NCBI GenBank assembly: GCA_023263735.1
Contig: JALQUQ010000152.1
Location: 1 to 6,481 of the forward strand
Direction: 5' to 3'
From: Paracoccaceae bacterium
GTDB lineage: Bacteria; Pseudomonadota; Alphaproteobacteria; Rhodobacterales; Rhodobacteraceae
Length of the DNA: 6,481 nucleotides
The notes below the pieces were generated by a model, which worked only from the letters and a program-made list of their open reading frames with translations, was not told where the DNA came from and ran no database searches. Shown here in pieces: positions 1 to 5,883 of the stretch. Numbering within the stretch: position 1 is the first letter of the stretch; every line of letters begins with the position of its first letter. The translations under genes were made by a program, and so were the position numbers.

Positions 1-174
1 GTTTTCGATCACCAACCCATCGCACAGGTGCACGTCTTCGTGGGTGCAAAGACCATCGGTGCAGAAATAGCCGTCCTCGTGGTTGCGAAAGACGGCATAG
101 GTCTTGCCAGCATGATCAAAGCGACGCCCCTCTTCGGGGGCAAGGTCGGCAGGTCCAGTATCGATCCAGGCCAT
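1..174 (-). CDS. MocE-type Rieske [2Fe-2S] ferredoxin, N-terminal part (gene runs off the left edge)
   Basis: Reading the minus strand from the ATG at 174-172 gives 58 residues with no stop before the window edge. The protein begins MAWIDTGPADLAPEEGRRFD and reaches GLCTHEDVHLCDG. The C-x-H pair (Cys43, His45) is the first half of a Rieske [2Fe-2S] ligand set; the second C-x2-H half would lie beyond the window. The stretch RFDHAGKTYAVFRN followed by DGLCTHEDVHL is typical of small (about 100-residue) MocE-like ferredoxins, electron carriers first known from rhizopine catabolism and usually paired with an oxygenase or desaturase. A good ribosome binding site, AAGGA at 185-181, lies 6 bases before the start. 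A decayed Gfo/Idh/MocA gene lies upstream in the same orientation, suggesting a former catabolic operon. The family call is firm. The actual redox partner is outside the window and unknown. Confidence 0.85.
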   Translation of the reverse strand, partial: MAWIDTGPADLAPEEGRRFDHAGKTYAVFRNHEDGYFCTDGLCTHEDVHLCDGLVIEN

Positions 175-280
175 TTGGGGTCCTTTTCAAATTCAGTGCG
201 TTGTGTTGATGGGGGCGACCCAGGGGGCATGACCATCGTTGGTGTTGGTCGCAGCGCAAGTTCAACCAAGCGCGCGCCCG

Positions 281-421
281 TCAGGCGTAAGACGCGGGCT
301 TGGCGATCACTGCCCAAGGATCGGTCGCACGAACCACCGCACCGCCAATATCCTTGGCCAAGATCCGTGTGTGGTCGGCCCCTATGCCCCCGCACCCAAT
401 TACTGCGCATCTTATCGTCAT
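281..421 (-). pseudogene. N-terminal stump of a Gfo/Idh/MocA-family (inositol dehydrogenase-like) oxidoreductase
   Basis: From the ATG at 421 the minus strand reads MTIRCAVIGCGGIGADHTRI, then LAKDIGGAVVRATDP and a short tail ending at a TGA at 283-281, 46 residues in all. The GCGGIG dinucleotide-binding motif followed by DHTRIL is the classic N-terminus of Gfo/Idh/MocA NAD(P)-dependent dehydrogenases, which are normally about 320-380 residues. Recognisable similarity stops near residue 33. The start is backed by AAGGA at 434-430, eight bases upstream, so this was probably a real gene start. Between the stop and the ferredoxin gene (bases 280-175) I see no resumption of the dehydrogenase. One frame gives a short run ending ...HAPWVAPINTTH at a TGA (196-194) just before the ferredoxin ribosome site, which could be a leftover C-terminus, though this is weak. 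The best reading is a large internal deletion plus decay. Expression of the 46-residue peptide is possible but unlikely to be functional. Confidence 0.55.
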
Positions 422-463
422 CGTGTCTTCCTTGGATGGGTCCGCAACTTAGGGGGTCGAATT

Positions 464-481
464 GGCACGGCAGGCATGGCA
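464..481 (+). repeat. Tandem 9-base direct repeat in the divergent leader
   Basis: GGCACGGCA (464-472) is followed directly by GGCATGGCA (473-481), with one mismatch. The position, upstream of the weak -35 candidate of the rightward gene, would suit a regulator site. A chance repeat in GC-rich DNA cannot be excluded. Confidence 0.35.
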
Positions 482-489
482 ACCTAGCC

Positions 490-518
490 TTGGCCGTCCC
501 GGCGTGCCGCAAGAAAAT
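490..518 (+). promoter_or_regulatory. Possible sigma-70-type promoter for the hydroxyacid dehydrogenase gene
   Basis: TTGGCC (490-495) and GAAAAT (513-518) are separated by 17 bases. Each matches the TTGACA/TATAAT consensus at four of six positions. The implied start of transcription near 525 would leave a leader of about 50 bases before the ATG at 574. This is the best pair I found in the leader but is weak evidence by itself. Confidence 0.22.
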
Positions 519-573
519 TGATCATATCCCATCTTTTCGGGACGGGACCGAAAGCCCGCACCATGAGGCCACG

Positions 574-1548
574 ATGAAGGTTCATATCTTGGATGACTGG
601 TCCGACACCCTGCGGTCATTGCCCGGTTTTCGGCGTTTGTCGGGCCATGACGTGACGGTTTGGACCGATGCGTGCAGCCCAGACCTCTTGGCCGCACGAT
701 TGGCCGAGGCGGACGTTCTGTGCCTGTTTCGCGAACGGACCAAGGTGACCAAGGCCCTGTTGGAGCAATTGCCCAACTTGCGGATGATCTCGGGGCGGGG
801 GGTTTGGCCTCACGTCGACGTGGCGGCCTGCACGCAGCGCGGGGTGCTGTTTTGTTCGAACACGCCCGCCGATGTGCCCAATCATGCGGCGGCGGAATTG
901 ACTTGGGCCTTGATCTTGGCCGCAATGCGCGATTTGCCGGGTCAGATCGCCAGCGCCAAGGCGGGACAATGGCAAAGCGGCGTGGGGCGCACGCTGCGGG
1001 GCAAAGTGATCGGCCTTTACGGCTATGGCAAGATCGGGAAGTTGGTTGCGGATTATGCCCGCGCCTTTGGGTGTCAGGTCCTTTGGTGGGGGTCAGAGGG
1101 GGGCCGCGCGCGCGCCTTGGCCGCGGGCGAAACCGTGGCCCCAGACCGGCAGGCGTTTTTTGCCCAATCCGATGTGGTCAGTTTGCACATCAGGCTGACC
1201 CCGGAAACAAGGGGCGTCATCACGGGCGCGGATCTGGCCCAGATGTCGCCGCGTTCGGTCTTGGTGAACACCTCGCGCGCGGGGCTGATTGCGCCGGGTG
1301 CTCTGATCGCGGCGCTTGACCAAGGCCGCCCGGGGCTGGCCGCCATCGATGTTTTTGACCAAGAGCCCGTCACCGACCCGGGTGATCCCGTGTTGCTCCA
1401 TCCACGCGTGATCGCCACCCCGCACATCGGTTTTGTGACCGAAGAGGAATTCGATCTGCAATTTTCGGATATCTATGATCAGGTGAATGGCTTTGCCAAT
1501 GGCACCCCCATCCACATGGTGAACCCCGAGGTCTGGGCGAAGGCCTAA
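574..1548 (+). CDS. D-2-hydroxyacid dehydrogenase family protein (PGDH-like)
   Basis: This encodes a 324-residue cytosolic oxidoreductase of the D-isomer-specific 2-hydroxyacid dehydrogenase family, which interconverts 2-hydroxy acids and 2-oxo acids with NAD(P)H. An N-terminal substrate domain (about 1-100) begins MKVHILDDWSDTLRSLPGF. The nucleotide-binding domain (about 105-290) carries G-Y-G-K-I-G at 150-155. The catalytic trio is in place: Arg235 in VNTSRAG, Glu264 in DVFDQEP, and His284 in ATPHIGF. The segment after the second Rossmann strand reads LWWGSEGG and lacks the usual acidic residue at the expected spot, so NAD versus NADP preference cannot be read. The same frame stays open back to base 28, but the upstream part lacks family similarity and lies antisense to the stump and ferredoxin genes. 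The ATG at 574, with GAGG at 565-568 five bases before it, gives a normal family length. The substrate is unknown. The catabolic remnants on the left make a sugar- or polyol-acid substrate plausible, but that is inference. Confidence 0.9.
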   Translation: MKVHILDDWSDTLRSLPGFRRLSGHDVTVWTDACSPDLLAARLAEADVLCLFRERTKVTKALLEQLPNLRMISGRGVWPHVDVAACTQRGVLFCSNTPADVPNHAAAELTWALILAAMRDLPGQIASAKAGQWQSGVGRTLRGKVIGLYGYGKIGKLVADYARAFGCQVLWWGSEGGRARALAAGETVAPDRQAFFAQSDVVSLHIRLTPETRGVITGADLAQMSPRSVLVNTSRAGLIAPGALIAALDQGRPGLAAIDVFDQEPVTDPGDPVLLHPRVIATPHIGFVTEEEFDLQFSDIYDQVNGFANGTPIHMVNPEVWAKA

Positions 1549-1651
1549 TCACGCGCGGAAAAAGACCCCAATTGCAGCCCAATCGTGGTTTGTGACGGGT
1601 GGGCAAGCCGTAACATTGAAGCCCGATTTCGGCGCGTTGCCGCCGGTGTCG

Positions 1652-1674
1652 GCCCGGGCAATGCGATCCCGGGC
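1652..1674 (+). terminator. GC-rich perfect inverted repeat between dehydrogenase and mipA-like gene (weak terminator or operator)
   Basis: GCCCGGG (1652-1658) and CCCGGGC (1668-1674) form a perfect 7-bp stem around a 9-base loop, about 100 bases after the dehydrogenase stop. Only a weak T-containing tail (TTGCAATTT) follows, so it is a poor intrinsic terminator. Because CCCGGG is itself palindromic, the site also reads as two identical CCCGGG hexamers spaced 15 bases apart, which could be an operator for the downstream operon. The rest of the 190-base gap (1549-1738) shows no gene and no convincing promoter. Confidence 0.35.
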
Positions 1675-1738
1675 TTGCAATTTGGGGCCAATCCTCACAG
1701 GTTCCGGGCCCTGAGCAGAACCATAATTCGGGTGCCCC

Positions 1739-2518
1739 ATGTCTAATCTACGCGTGTTTGCGGCCAGCCTGCTGGCGACTGCGGCGCTTTGTGCCCCTGC
1801 GATGGCCGTGGCGCAAACCGAGATCGATTTCACATTGGGTTTCGGTGCAAAGGTTGCCCCCGCCTATATCGGGTCTTCGCATATGGGGGTGGGGGCATCG
1901 GGCAGTTTTGCCCTGAACCACATTGCCATGGGCGGTCTGGCCTTTGGGTCCAATGATCCCAATGCGCAAAAACTGGGGTTTGGTCTGCGGGGGGCGTTCA
2001 ATCTGGTGGGCGCGCGCAAAGCCGCCGACCACGCCGAACTGACGGGCACCAACGATATTGGGACGGCCGTCGAAATCGGGTTTGGTCTGGGCTATGAGGC
2101 CCGCGATTGGCGCGCCTTTGCCGATCTGCGATATGGGGCCATCGGGCACCACAGCACCGTCATGGAGGTCGGTTCCGATTGGAAGGCGCTATCGAACGAG
2201 CGGTTCCACCTGAGTGTGGGGCCGCGTCTGATCTATGGCTCTGGCCGATACAATGCCACCTATTTTGGAATTACCCCGGCTGAGGCGGTGGCGAGTGGCG
2301 GGGCATTGGCGGCCTTTGCGCCCACAGCGGGCCTTGTCGCCGCCGGGGTCGAGGTTTCAGGCAGCTATCGGCTGAATGATCTCTGGGCCGTCAAGGGGAC
2401 GCTTCGGTACGACCGTTTGCGTGGTGGTGCCGCGCAAAGCCCCATCGTGGCGGCGGGATCGCGGGATCAGGCAAGCCTCAAGGTGCAACTGACCCGCCGC
2501 TTTCATCTGGCGTTTTGA
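1739..2518 (+). CDS. MipA/OmpV family outer-membrane protein
   Basis: This 259-residue protein starts with a clear Sec signal peptide: Arg5, a hydrophobic core at about 6-19, and a likely cleavage after AMA (23) or slightly later near VAQ-TE. The mature part alternates short hydrophobic strands with Gly/Asn/Asp turns, as in a beta-barrel, and ends in phenylalanine (RRFHLAF), the usual outer-membrane assembly signal. Family marks are APAYIGSS (40-47, compare A-P-x-Y-x-G-S in MipA/OmpV), YFGITPAEA (175-183), and LRGGAAQSPIV followed by GSRDQ near the C-terminus. MipA in E. coli is described as a scaffold protein binding the murein hydrolase MltA, and OmpV-type proteins are outer-membrane porin-like barrels; the role here is not known. 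The ATG gives a complete signal peptide, but the ribosome site (GGGTG at 1730-1734) is poor. The stop lies only 6 bases before the pqiA-like gene, so co-transcription with the Pqi genes is likely. Confidence 0.87.
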   Translation: MSNLRVFAASLLATAALCAPAMAVAQTEIDFTLGFGAKVAPAYIGSSHMGVGASGSFALNHIAMGGLAFGSNDPNAQKLGFGLRGAFNLVGARKAADHAELTGTNDIGTAVEIGFGLGYEARDWRAFADLRYGAIGHHSTVMEVGSDWKALSNERFHLSVGPRLIYGSGRYNATYFGITPAEAVASGGALAAFAPTAGLVAAGVEVSGSYRLNDLWAVKGTLRYDRLRGGAAQSPIVAAGSRDQASLKVQLTRRFHLAF

Positions 2519-2524
2519 CCCCAA

Positions 2525-3181
2525 ATGGCCACGCGGGCACAAAGTGACATGACGGCCCACCAGATCGACCCTTCGGGCCTGATCGCATGCCCCACCTGTG
2601 ACGCCCTGAACCTTGATATCCCCGTTCCCATGGGGGCCAAGGCGCGGTGCGCCCGGTGCCATTCGGTTCTGATGGCGCCGCGCAAGAATGCCATGACCCA
2701 AATCGTGATGCTGGCGGCCACTTCGGCCATCTTGATGGGTGCGGCGGTGTTCTTTCCGTTTCTTGACTTGCGCGCCGTGGGCATGACCCAGCATTCGTCG
2801 TTGTTTGATGCGATCATGGCGTTTTCCTCGGGGTTATTGCTGCCCCTGTCGTTTGCCACGGCGGCTTTGATCGTATTGCTGCCGCTTGTCCGGCTTTTGG
2901 CCATCCTTTACACGATGGCCCCCATGGTGTTGGGGTATCCTCCGGCGCCGGGGGCCGTTCGGGCGTTTCGGGTGGCGCAACTCTTGAAACCTTGGGCCAT
3001 GGCCGAGATTTTCATGGTGGGCGTCGCGGTGGCCTTGGTCAAGGTGGCTGGTCTGGCGACGGTGACGCTGGGCCCTGCCTTTTGGGCTTTTGCCGCCTTG
3101 GTCGTTGTGACAGCGCTTAAGGACAATGTGATGTGTGAGTTGACGGTATGGAAAACGCTGGAAGACCGCCGCCAATCCTGA
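2525..3181 (+). CDS. pqiA: PqiA-family inner-membrane protein, first single-domain half
   Basis: This 218-residue protein has an N-terminal zinc-ribbon-like knot, Cys22-x2-Cys25 and Cys42-x2-Cys45, followed by about four membrane segments (roughly 57-80, 103-132, 158-180, 184-199). The stretch LLKPWAMAEIFMVGVAVALVK (154-174) matches the W-[SA]-M-x-[DE]-[VI]-F signature of PqiA domains. E. coli PqiA is one protein of about 417 residues with two such domains; this gene supplies one. It would sit in the inner membrane as part of the PqiABC envelope transport complex, working with the MCE protein encoded two genes downstream. The start is uncertain: the ATG at 2525 lies 6 bases after the preceding stop without a clear ribosome site, so translational coupling may apply, while an in-frame ATG at 2549 would give 210 residues. 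The 3' end overlaps the next gene by 34 bases. Confidence 0.85.
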   Translation: MATRAQSDMTAHQIDPSGLIACPTCDALNLDIPVPMGAKARCARCHSVLMAPRKNAMTQIVMLAATSAILMGAAVFFPFLDLRAVGMTQHSSLFDAIMAFSSGLLLPLSFATAALIVLLPLVRLLAILYTMAPMVLGYPPAPGAVRAFRVAQLLKPWAMAEIFMVGVAVALVKVAGLATVTLGPAFWAFAALVVVTALKDNVMCELTVWKTLEDRRQS

Positions 3182-3783
3182 CCGCCGCGCGGGCGGGGGT
3201 GATCGGGTGCGCAGGCTGTGGGCGGGTCCATGATCGCCCCCAAGATCGCTGCCTTCGCTGCGGCAGACCTTTGCATGCCCGCCAACCCCACAGCCTGCAA
3301 AAGGTTTGGGCCTGGATGATCGCGGGCCTGATCACCTATGTTCCGGCCAATATCTACCCGATGCTCTTGACCCGCAATTTCGGCAAGGCCTATGAAAACA
3401 CCATCGTCGGCGGCGTCATCGAATTGATGCAAATGGGGTCATATGGGGTGGCGCTGATCGTGTTTGTCGCGTCGATCGTGATCCCCATCGCCAAGTTCAT
3501 TGCCATTGCCTTTCTGGCCATCGCTGTGCAATCGGGTTCGGCGATGCGCGGCCACGGACGCCATCTTCTGTACGAGGTGGTCGAATTTATCGGGCGATGG
3601 TCGATGATCGACGTGTTTGTCGTAGCCATTTTGGCCGCGTTGGTGCAATTCGACTTCGCTGCAACGATCAATCCCGGAATCGCGGCAGTGAGTTTTGCGC
3701 TTTCAGTGGCCTTTACCATGATGTCCGCGCTGAGTTTTGACCCGAAAACGATCTGGGACGCATACGAGGCCGACACGCCATGA
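3148..3783 (+). CDS. pqiA: PqiA-family inner-membrane protein, second single-domain half
   Basis: This 211-residue protein repeats the PqiA plan: a Cys knot (Cys21-x2-Cys24, Cys35-x2-Cys38), the strongly conserved YVPANIYPM motif (64-72), and membrane segments at about 53-74, 98-127, 153-170 and 175-195. GRWSMIDVFVVAILAALVQF (149-168) is the second PqiA signature and closer to consensus than in the first half. It corresponds to the other domain of the fused E. coli PqiA, so the two halves probably pair in the inner membrane. The ATG at 3148 lies inside the preceding gene in another frame (34-base overlap). A GTG at 3199 would still keep the Cys knot and remove most of the overlap, so the start is not certain. 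The stop overlaps the start of the MCE gene in an ATGA, four bases, typical of coupled translation. Confidence 0.9.
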   Translation: MENAGRPPPILTAARAGVIGCAGCGRVHDRPQDRCLRCGRPLHARQPHSLQKVWAWMIAGLITYVPANIYPMLLTRNFGKAYENTIVGGVIELMQMGSYGVALIVFVASIVIPIAKFIAIAFLAIAVQSGSAMRGHGRHLLYEVVEFIGRWSMIDVFVVAILAALVQFDFAATINPGIAAVSFALSVAFTMMSALSFDPKTIWDAYEADTP

Positions 3784-5882
3784 CCCATCGCCAAGAAGAG
3801 ACGGACGCGACCCCTGCGCCGATGCAGGTCTCAACGCCGTCCAGATCGATGTGGCGCAACCTGTCGCTTGTCTGGCTGGTTCCGGTGCTGGCCTTGGCGG
3901 TGTCTTTGGGGGTCGCTTGGAAAACCTATTCCGAGCGGGGCGCGTTGATCGAGATCACCTTTACCGATGCGGCTGGCGTGACCCCGGGTGAAACGCTGGT
4001 AAAGTTTCGCGATGTTGCCATTGGCACGGTCGAGGCCGTCGATTTTGGCGCGGATTTCAGCCATGTCATCGTCAAGGCCCGGGTTGATAACAAGGTCATT
4101 CCCTTTCTGGATGCGGAAACCCAATTCTGGGTCGTGACGCCCAAGGTCACAACGCGCGGGATTTCGGGCCTGTCGACCGTTTTGGGGGGCGTCTACATCG
4201 ACGCCGCATGGGATAACAAATCGACGGGCGCGGTCACCCAATTCGCGGGTCTGGATGCGCCGCCTCTGGTTCAACCGGGGCGACAGGGCCGCAGGGTTAC
4301 CCTGCGCACGACGCCCGGGGTCGGCGTGGCCGAAGGGGGCCCCGTTCTGTATCGCGGGATCGAAGTTGGCCAGCTTGAAAAGCCGCGACTGACCGCTGAT
4401 GGCAAGACGGTTGTGGTCGATGCCTTTATCAATGCCCCTCATGATCAAAGATTGGGCACGGCCTCGCGCTTTTGGGATACGTCGGGTTTTTCGATCAGCT
4501 TTGGGGCCAATGGCTTTCAGTTGAATGTGGATTCCATCTCGTCGCTGATTGCCGGGGGGGTGGCCTTTGACAACATCTACGACGGCGGCGCACCGGTCGA
4601 TCCTGACTACATCTACGATATTTTCTATGATGAGACCGAGGCACGGGCCAGCGCCTTTGCCCCCTCGCTGGGGGAAATGGTCACCGTTTCGGTGGCCTTT
4701 TCCGAATCGATCAATGGTCTGGTGGCCGGGGCGCCGGTTCAACTGGGCGGTTTGAACGTGGGTGAGGTGACCGCCATTGCCGCCAGCATCTTTGAAGGGA
4801 AGAATGGGCCGCAGGTCCGGCTGATCGCCAATCTGGGACTTGATCCGTTGAAATTGGGTTTGGATGTCGATGCCGGGGCGCAGGAGGTTTATGATTTCCT
4901 TGACCGTTCGGTTGCAGATGGGCTCCGGGCCCGGCTGGCCACGTCGGGCCTGTTTTCGTCATCGCTGATCGTGGAGCTGGCCACCGTTCCCGATGCGCCG
5001 CCCGACACGTTTGACCGCAAGGCTGACCCGTTTCCGATTGTGCCAAGCCTTGAATCCGATCTGCCGGACTTCACCTCGACCGTCGAAGGCGTCCTGGAGC
5101 GGATCAACGGGTTGCCGATTGAAGAGGCGTTGAATCAGGCGATCAAGACGATGGCCTCGGTGGAATCCTTGATGAGTGATCGGGATCTGCGCGCCATTCC
5201 CCAAGAGGCCAAGGGGCTGTTGGCCGACGCGCGGTCGATCATCAACGATCAGGATACCCGCGCGATCCCCGCAGAATTGAAGGGGGCCATCGCCGATTTG
5301 CGGGGCGTCGTGGCCGACCTCCGCGCCCAAGGCACGATCGAGGCGTTGCAATCTTCGGTCAAGAAACTGGATGAAACCATGGCGAATGTCAGCACGGCCT
5401 CGGCCGAGTTTCCAAAGCTGATGGAGGATCTGCGGACCCTTGTCGCCAAGGCCAATTCCTTGCAGGCCGAAGAGATGATCGCCGCCGCCACCAAGATGAT
5501 GACCAGCGTCGATGCGTTGATCGGGACCGAAGCGGCGCAAAAACTGCCCCCGGCCATCACCGGAACACTGGATGAAATCCGCACGATGCTGGCCGAATTG
5601 CGTGCGGGCGGGGTGGTGGAAAACGTCAATGCCACGCTCGATTCCGCGCGCAAGGCGGCCGGATCGGTTGAACTGGCCACCGCCGACTTGCCTGCCATCA
5701 TTGCAAAGCTTGACTCGGTGATGACCCGCGCCGATGCCTTGGTTGCAACCTATGGGGCCAGATCCGATTTCAACGACGAAACGCTGGCCACCCTGCGCGA
5801 AATTCGTGCCGCCGCCAAGATGGTGGGCCAACTGGCCCGCACCATTGAACGAAACCCGAATTCGCTGCTTTTGGGGCGCTAA
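3780..5882 (+). CDS. pqiB: PqiB-like MCE protein with three MCE domains and a long helical tail
   Basis: This is a 700-residue protein anchored in the inner membrane by one N-terminal segment (about 28-47, LSLVWLVPVLALAVSLGVAW), with the rest periplasmic. Three MCE (MlaD-type) domains follow: about 55-142, 170-265 and 299-402. Each has the beta-rich pattern with a 'G-x-x-V-x-[FLY]-[RG]-G/D-[VI]-x-[VI]-G-x-V' core (VKFRDVAIGTV, VLYRGIEVGQL, VQLGGLNVGEV). From about 430 to 690 the chain is predicted mostly alpha-helical, ending IERNPNSLLLGR, similar to the ...P-x-x-L-[IL]-[FL]-G ending common in PqiB proteins. E. coli PqiB (about 546 residues) forms a hexameric tube of stacked MCE rings with a helical needle bridging to the outer membrane. 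This protein is about 150 residues longer, nearly all in the tail, which carries internal repeats. It overlaps the upstream gene by 4 bases and precedes the lipoprotein gene by one. Confidence 0.93.
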   Translation: MTHRQEETDATPAPMQVSTPSRSMWRNLSLVWLVPVLALAVSLGVAWKTYSERGALIEITFTDAAGVTPGETLVKFRDVAIGTVEAVDFGADFSHVIVKARVDNKVIPFLDAETQFWVVTPKVTTRGISGLSTVLGGVYIDAAWDNKSTGAVTQFAGLDAPPLVQPGRQGRRVTLRTTPGVGVAEGGPVLYRGIEVGQLEKPRLTADGKTVVVDAFINAPHDQRLGTASRFWDTSGFSISFGANGFQLNVDSISSLIAGGVAFDNIYDGGAPVDPDYIYDIFYDETEARASAFAPSLGEMVTVSVAFSESINGLVAGAPVQLGGLNVGEVTAIAASIFEGKNGPQVRLIANLGLDPLKLGLDVDAGAQEVYDFLDRSVADGLRARLATSGLFSSSLIVELATVPDAPPDTFDRKADPFPIVPSLESDLPDFTSTVEGVLERINGLPIEEALNQAIKTMASVESLMSDRDLRAIPQEAKGLLADARSIINDQDTRAIPAELKGAIADLRGVVADLRAQGTIEALQSSVKKLDETMANVSTASAEFPKLMEDLRTLVAKANSLQAEEMIAAATKMMTSVDALIGTEAAQKLPPAITGTLDEIRTMLAELRAGGVVENVNATLDSARKAAGSVELATADLPAIIAKLDSVMTRADALVATYGARSDFNDETLATLREIRAAAKMVGQLARTIERNPNSLLLGR
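5145..5741 (+). repeat. Internal protein-level duplication in the PqiB helical tail
   Basis: Within the tail, residues 497-561 align without gaps to 590-654 at an offset of 93; I count 16 identities in 65, with many conservative changes. A motif P-x4-G-x5-R occurs three times in exact register: Pro474/Gly479/Arg485, Pro497/Gly502/Arg508 and Pro590/Gly595/Arg601. The first two copies are 23 residues apart. The lead-in KTMASVESLM (456-465) matches KMMTSVDALI (572-581) at an offset of 116, which is 93 plus 23. The tail therefore appears built from an old tandem duplication, with one extra 23-residue unit in the first copy. Confidence 0.6.
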
Positions 5883-5883
5883 G

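Larger units (their letters stand above)
422..573. promoter_or_regulatory. Divergent intergenic control region
   Basis: These 152 bases separate the minus-strand dehydrogenase stump (start 421) from the plus-strand hydroxyacid dehydrogenase (start 574). No open frame here looks like a gene. The region holds a near-perfect tandem 9-base repeat (464-481) and a weak sigma-70-like promoter pair facing right: TTGGCC at 490-495 and GAAAAT at 513-518 with a 17-base spacer, each 4 of 6 to consensus. The layout, two genes transcribed away from each other, suggests both were once controlled from here. No operator can be assigned to a named regulator. Confidence 0.4.

Noticed and set aside
170..183. A 14-base match, GACCCCAAATGGCC, at both the ferredoxin start (minus strand) and the first pqiA start (2517-2530)
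   Set aside because: A shared 14-mer is not unlikely in a 6.5-kb window when both strands are compared. The match straddles start codons followed by the common Ala codon GCC in one case and a different frame context in the other, with no further similarity on either side.
463..481. Possible sigma-54 promoter (TTGGCACG resembles a -24 element)
   Set aside because: The required -12 GC is not in register: the bases 12 positions after the GG at 464-465 are AT (476-477), and no TTGC follows at the right spacing.
28..573. Upstream extension of the hydroxyacid dehydrogenase frame, giving a protein of about 506 residues
   Set aside because: The added part lacks family similarity, runs antisense to the ferredoxin gene and the dehydrogenase stump, and makes the protein far too long. 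The ATG at 574 has its own ribosome site and the normal N-terminus.
1722..1727. CATAAT as a -10 box for the mipA-like gene
   Set aside because: No -35 match lies 16-18 bases upstream and there is no extended -10 TG. It would also place the transcript start within about five bases of the ATG.
1549..1833. Minus-strand open frame of 94 residues covering the gap before the mipA-like gene
   Set aside because: Half of it is antisense to the signal peptide region of the barrel gene. It has no ribosome site worth naming and no recognisable features.
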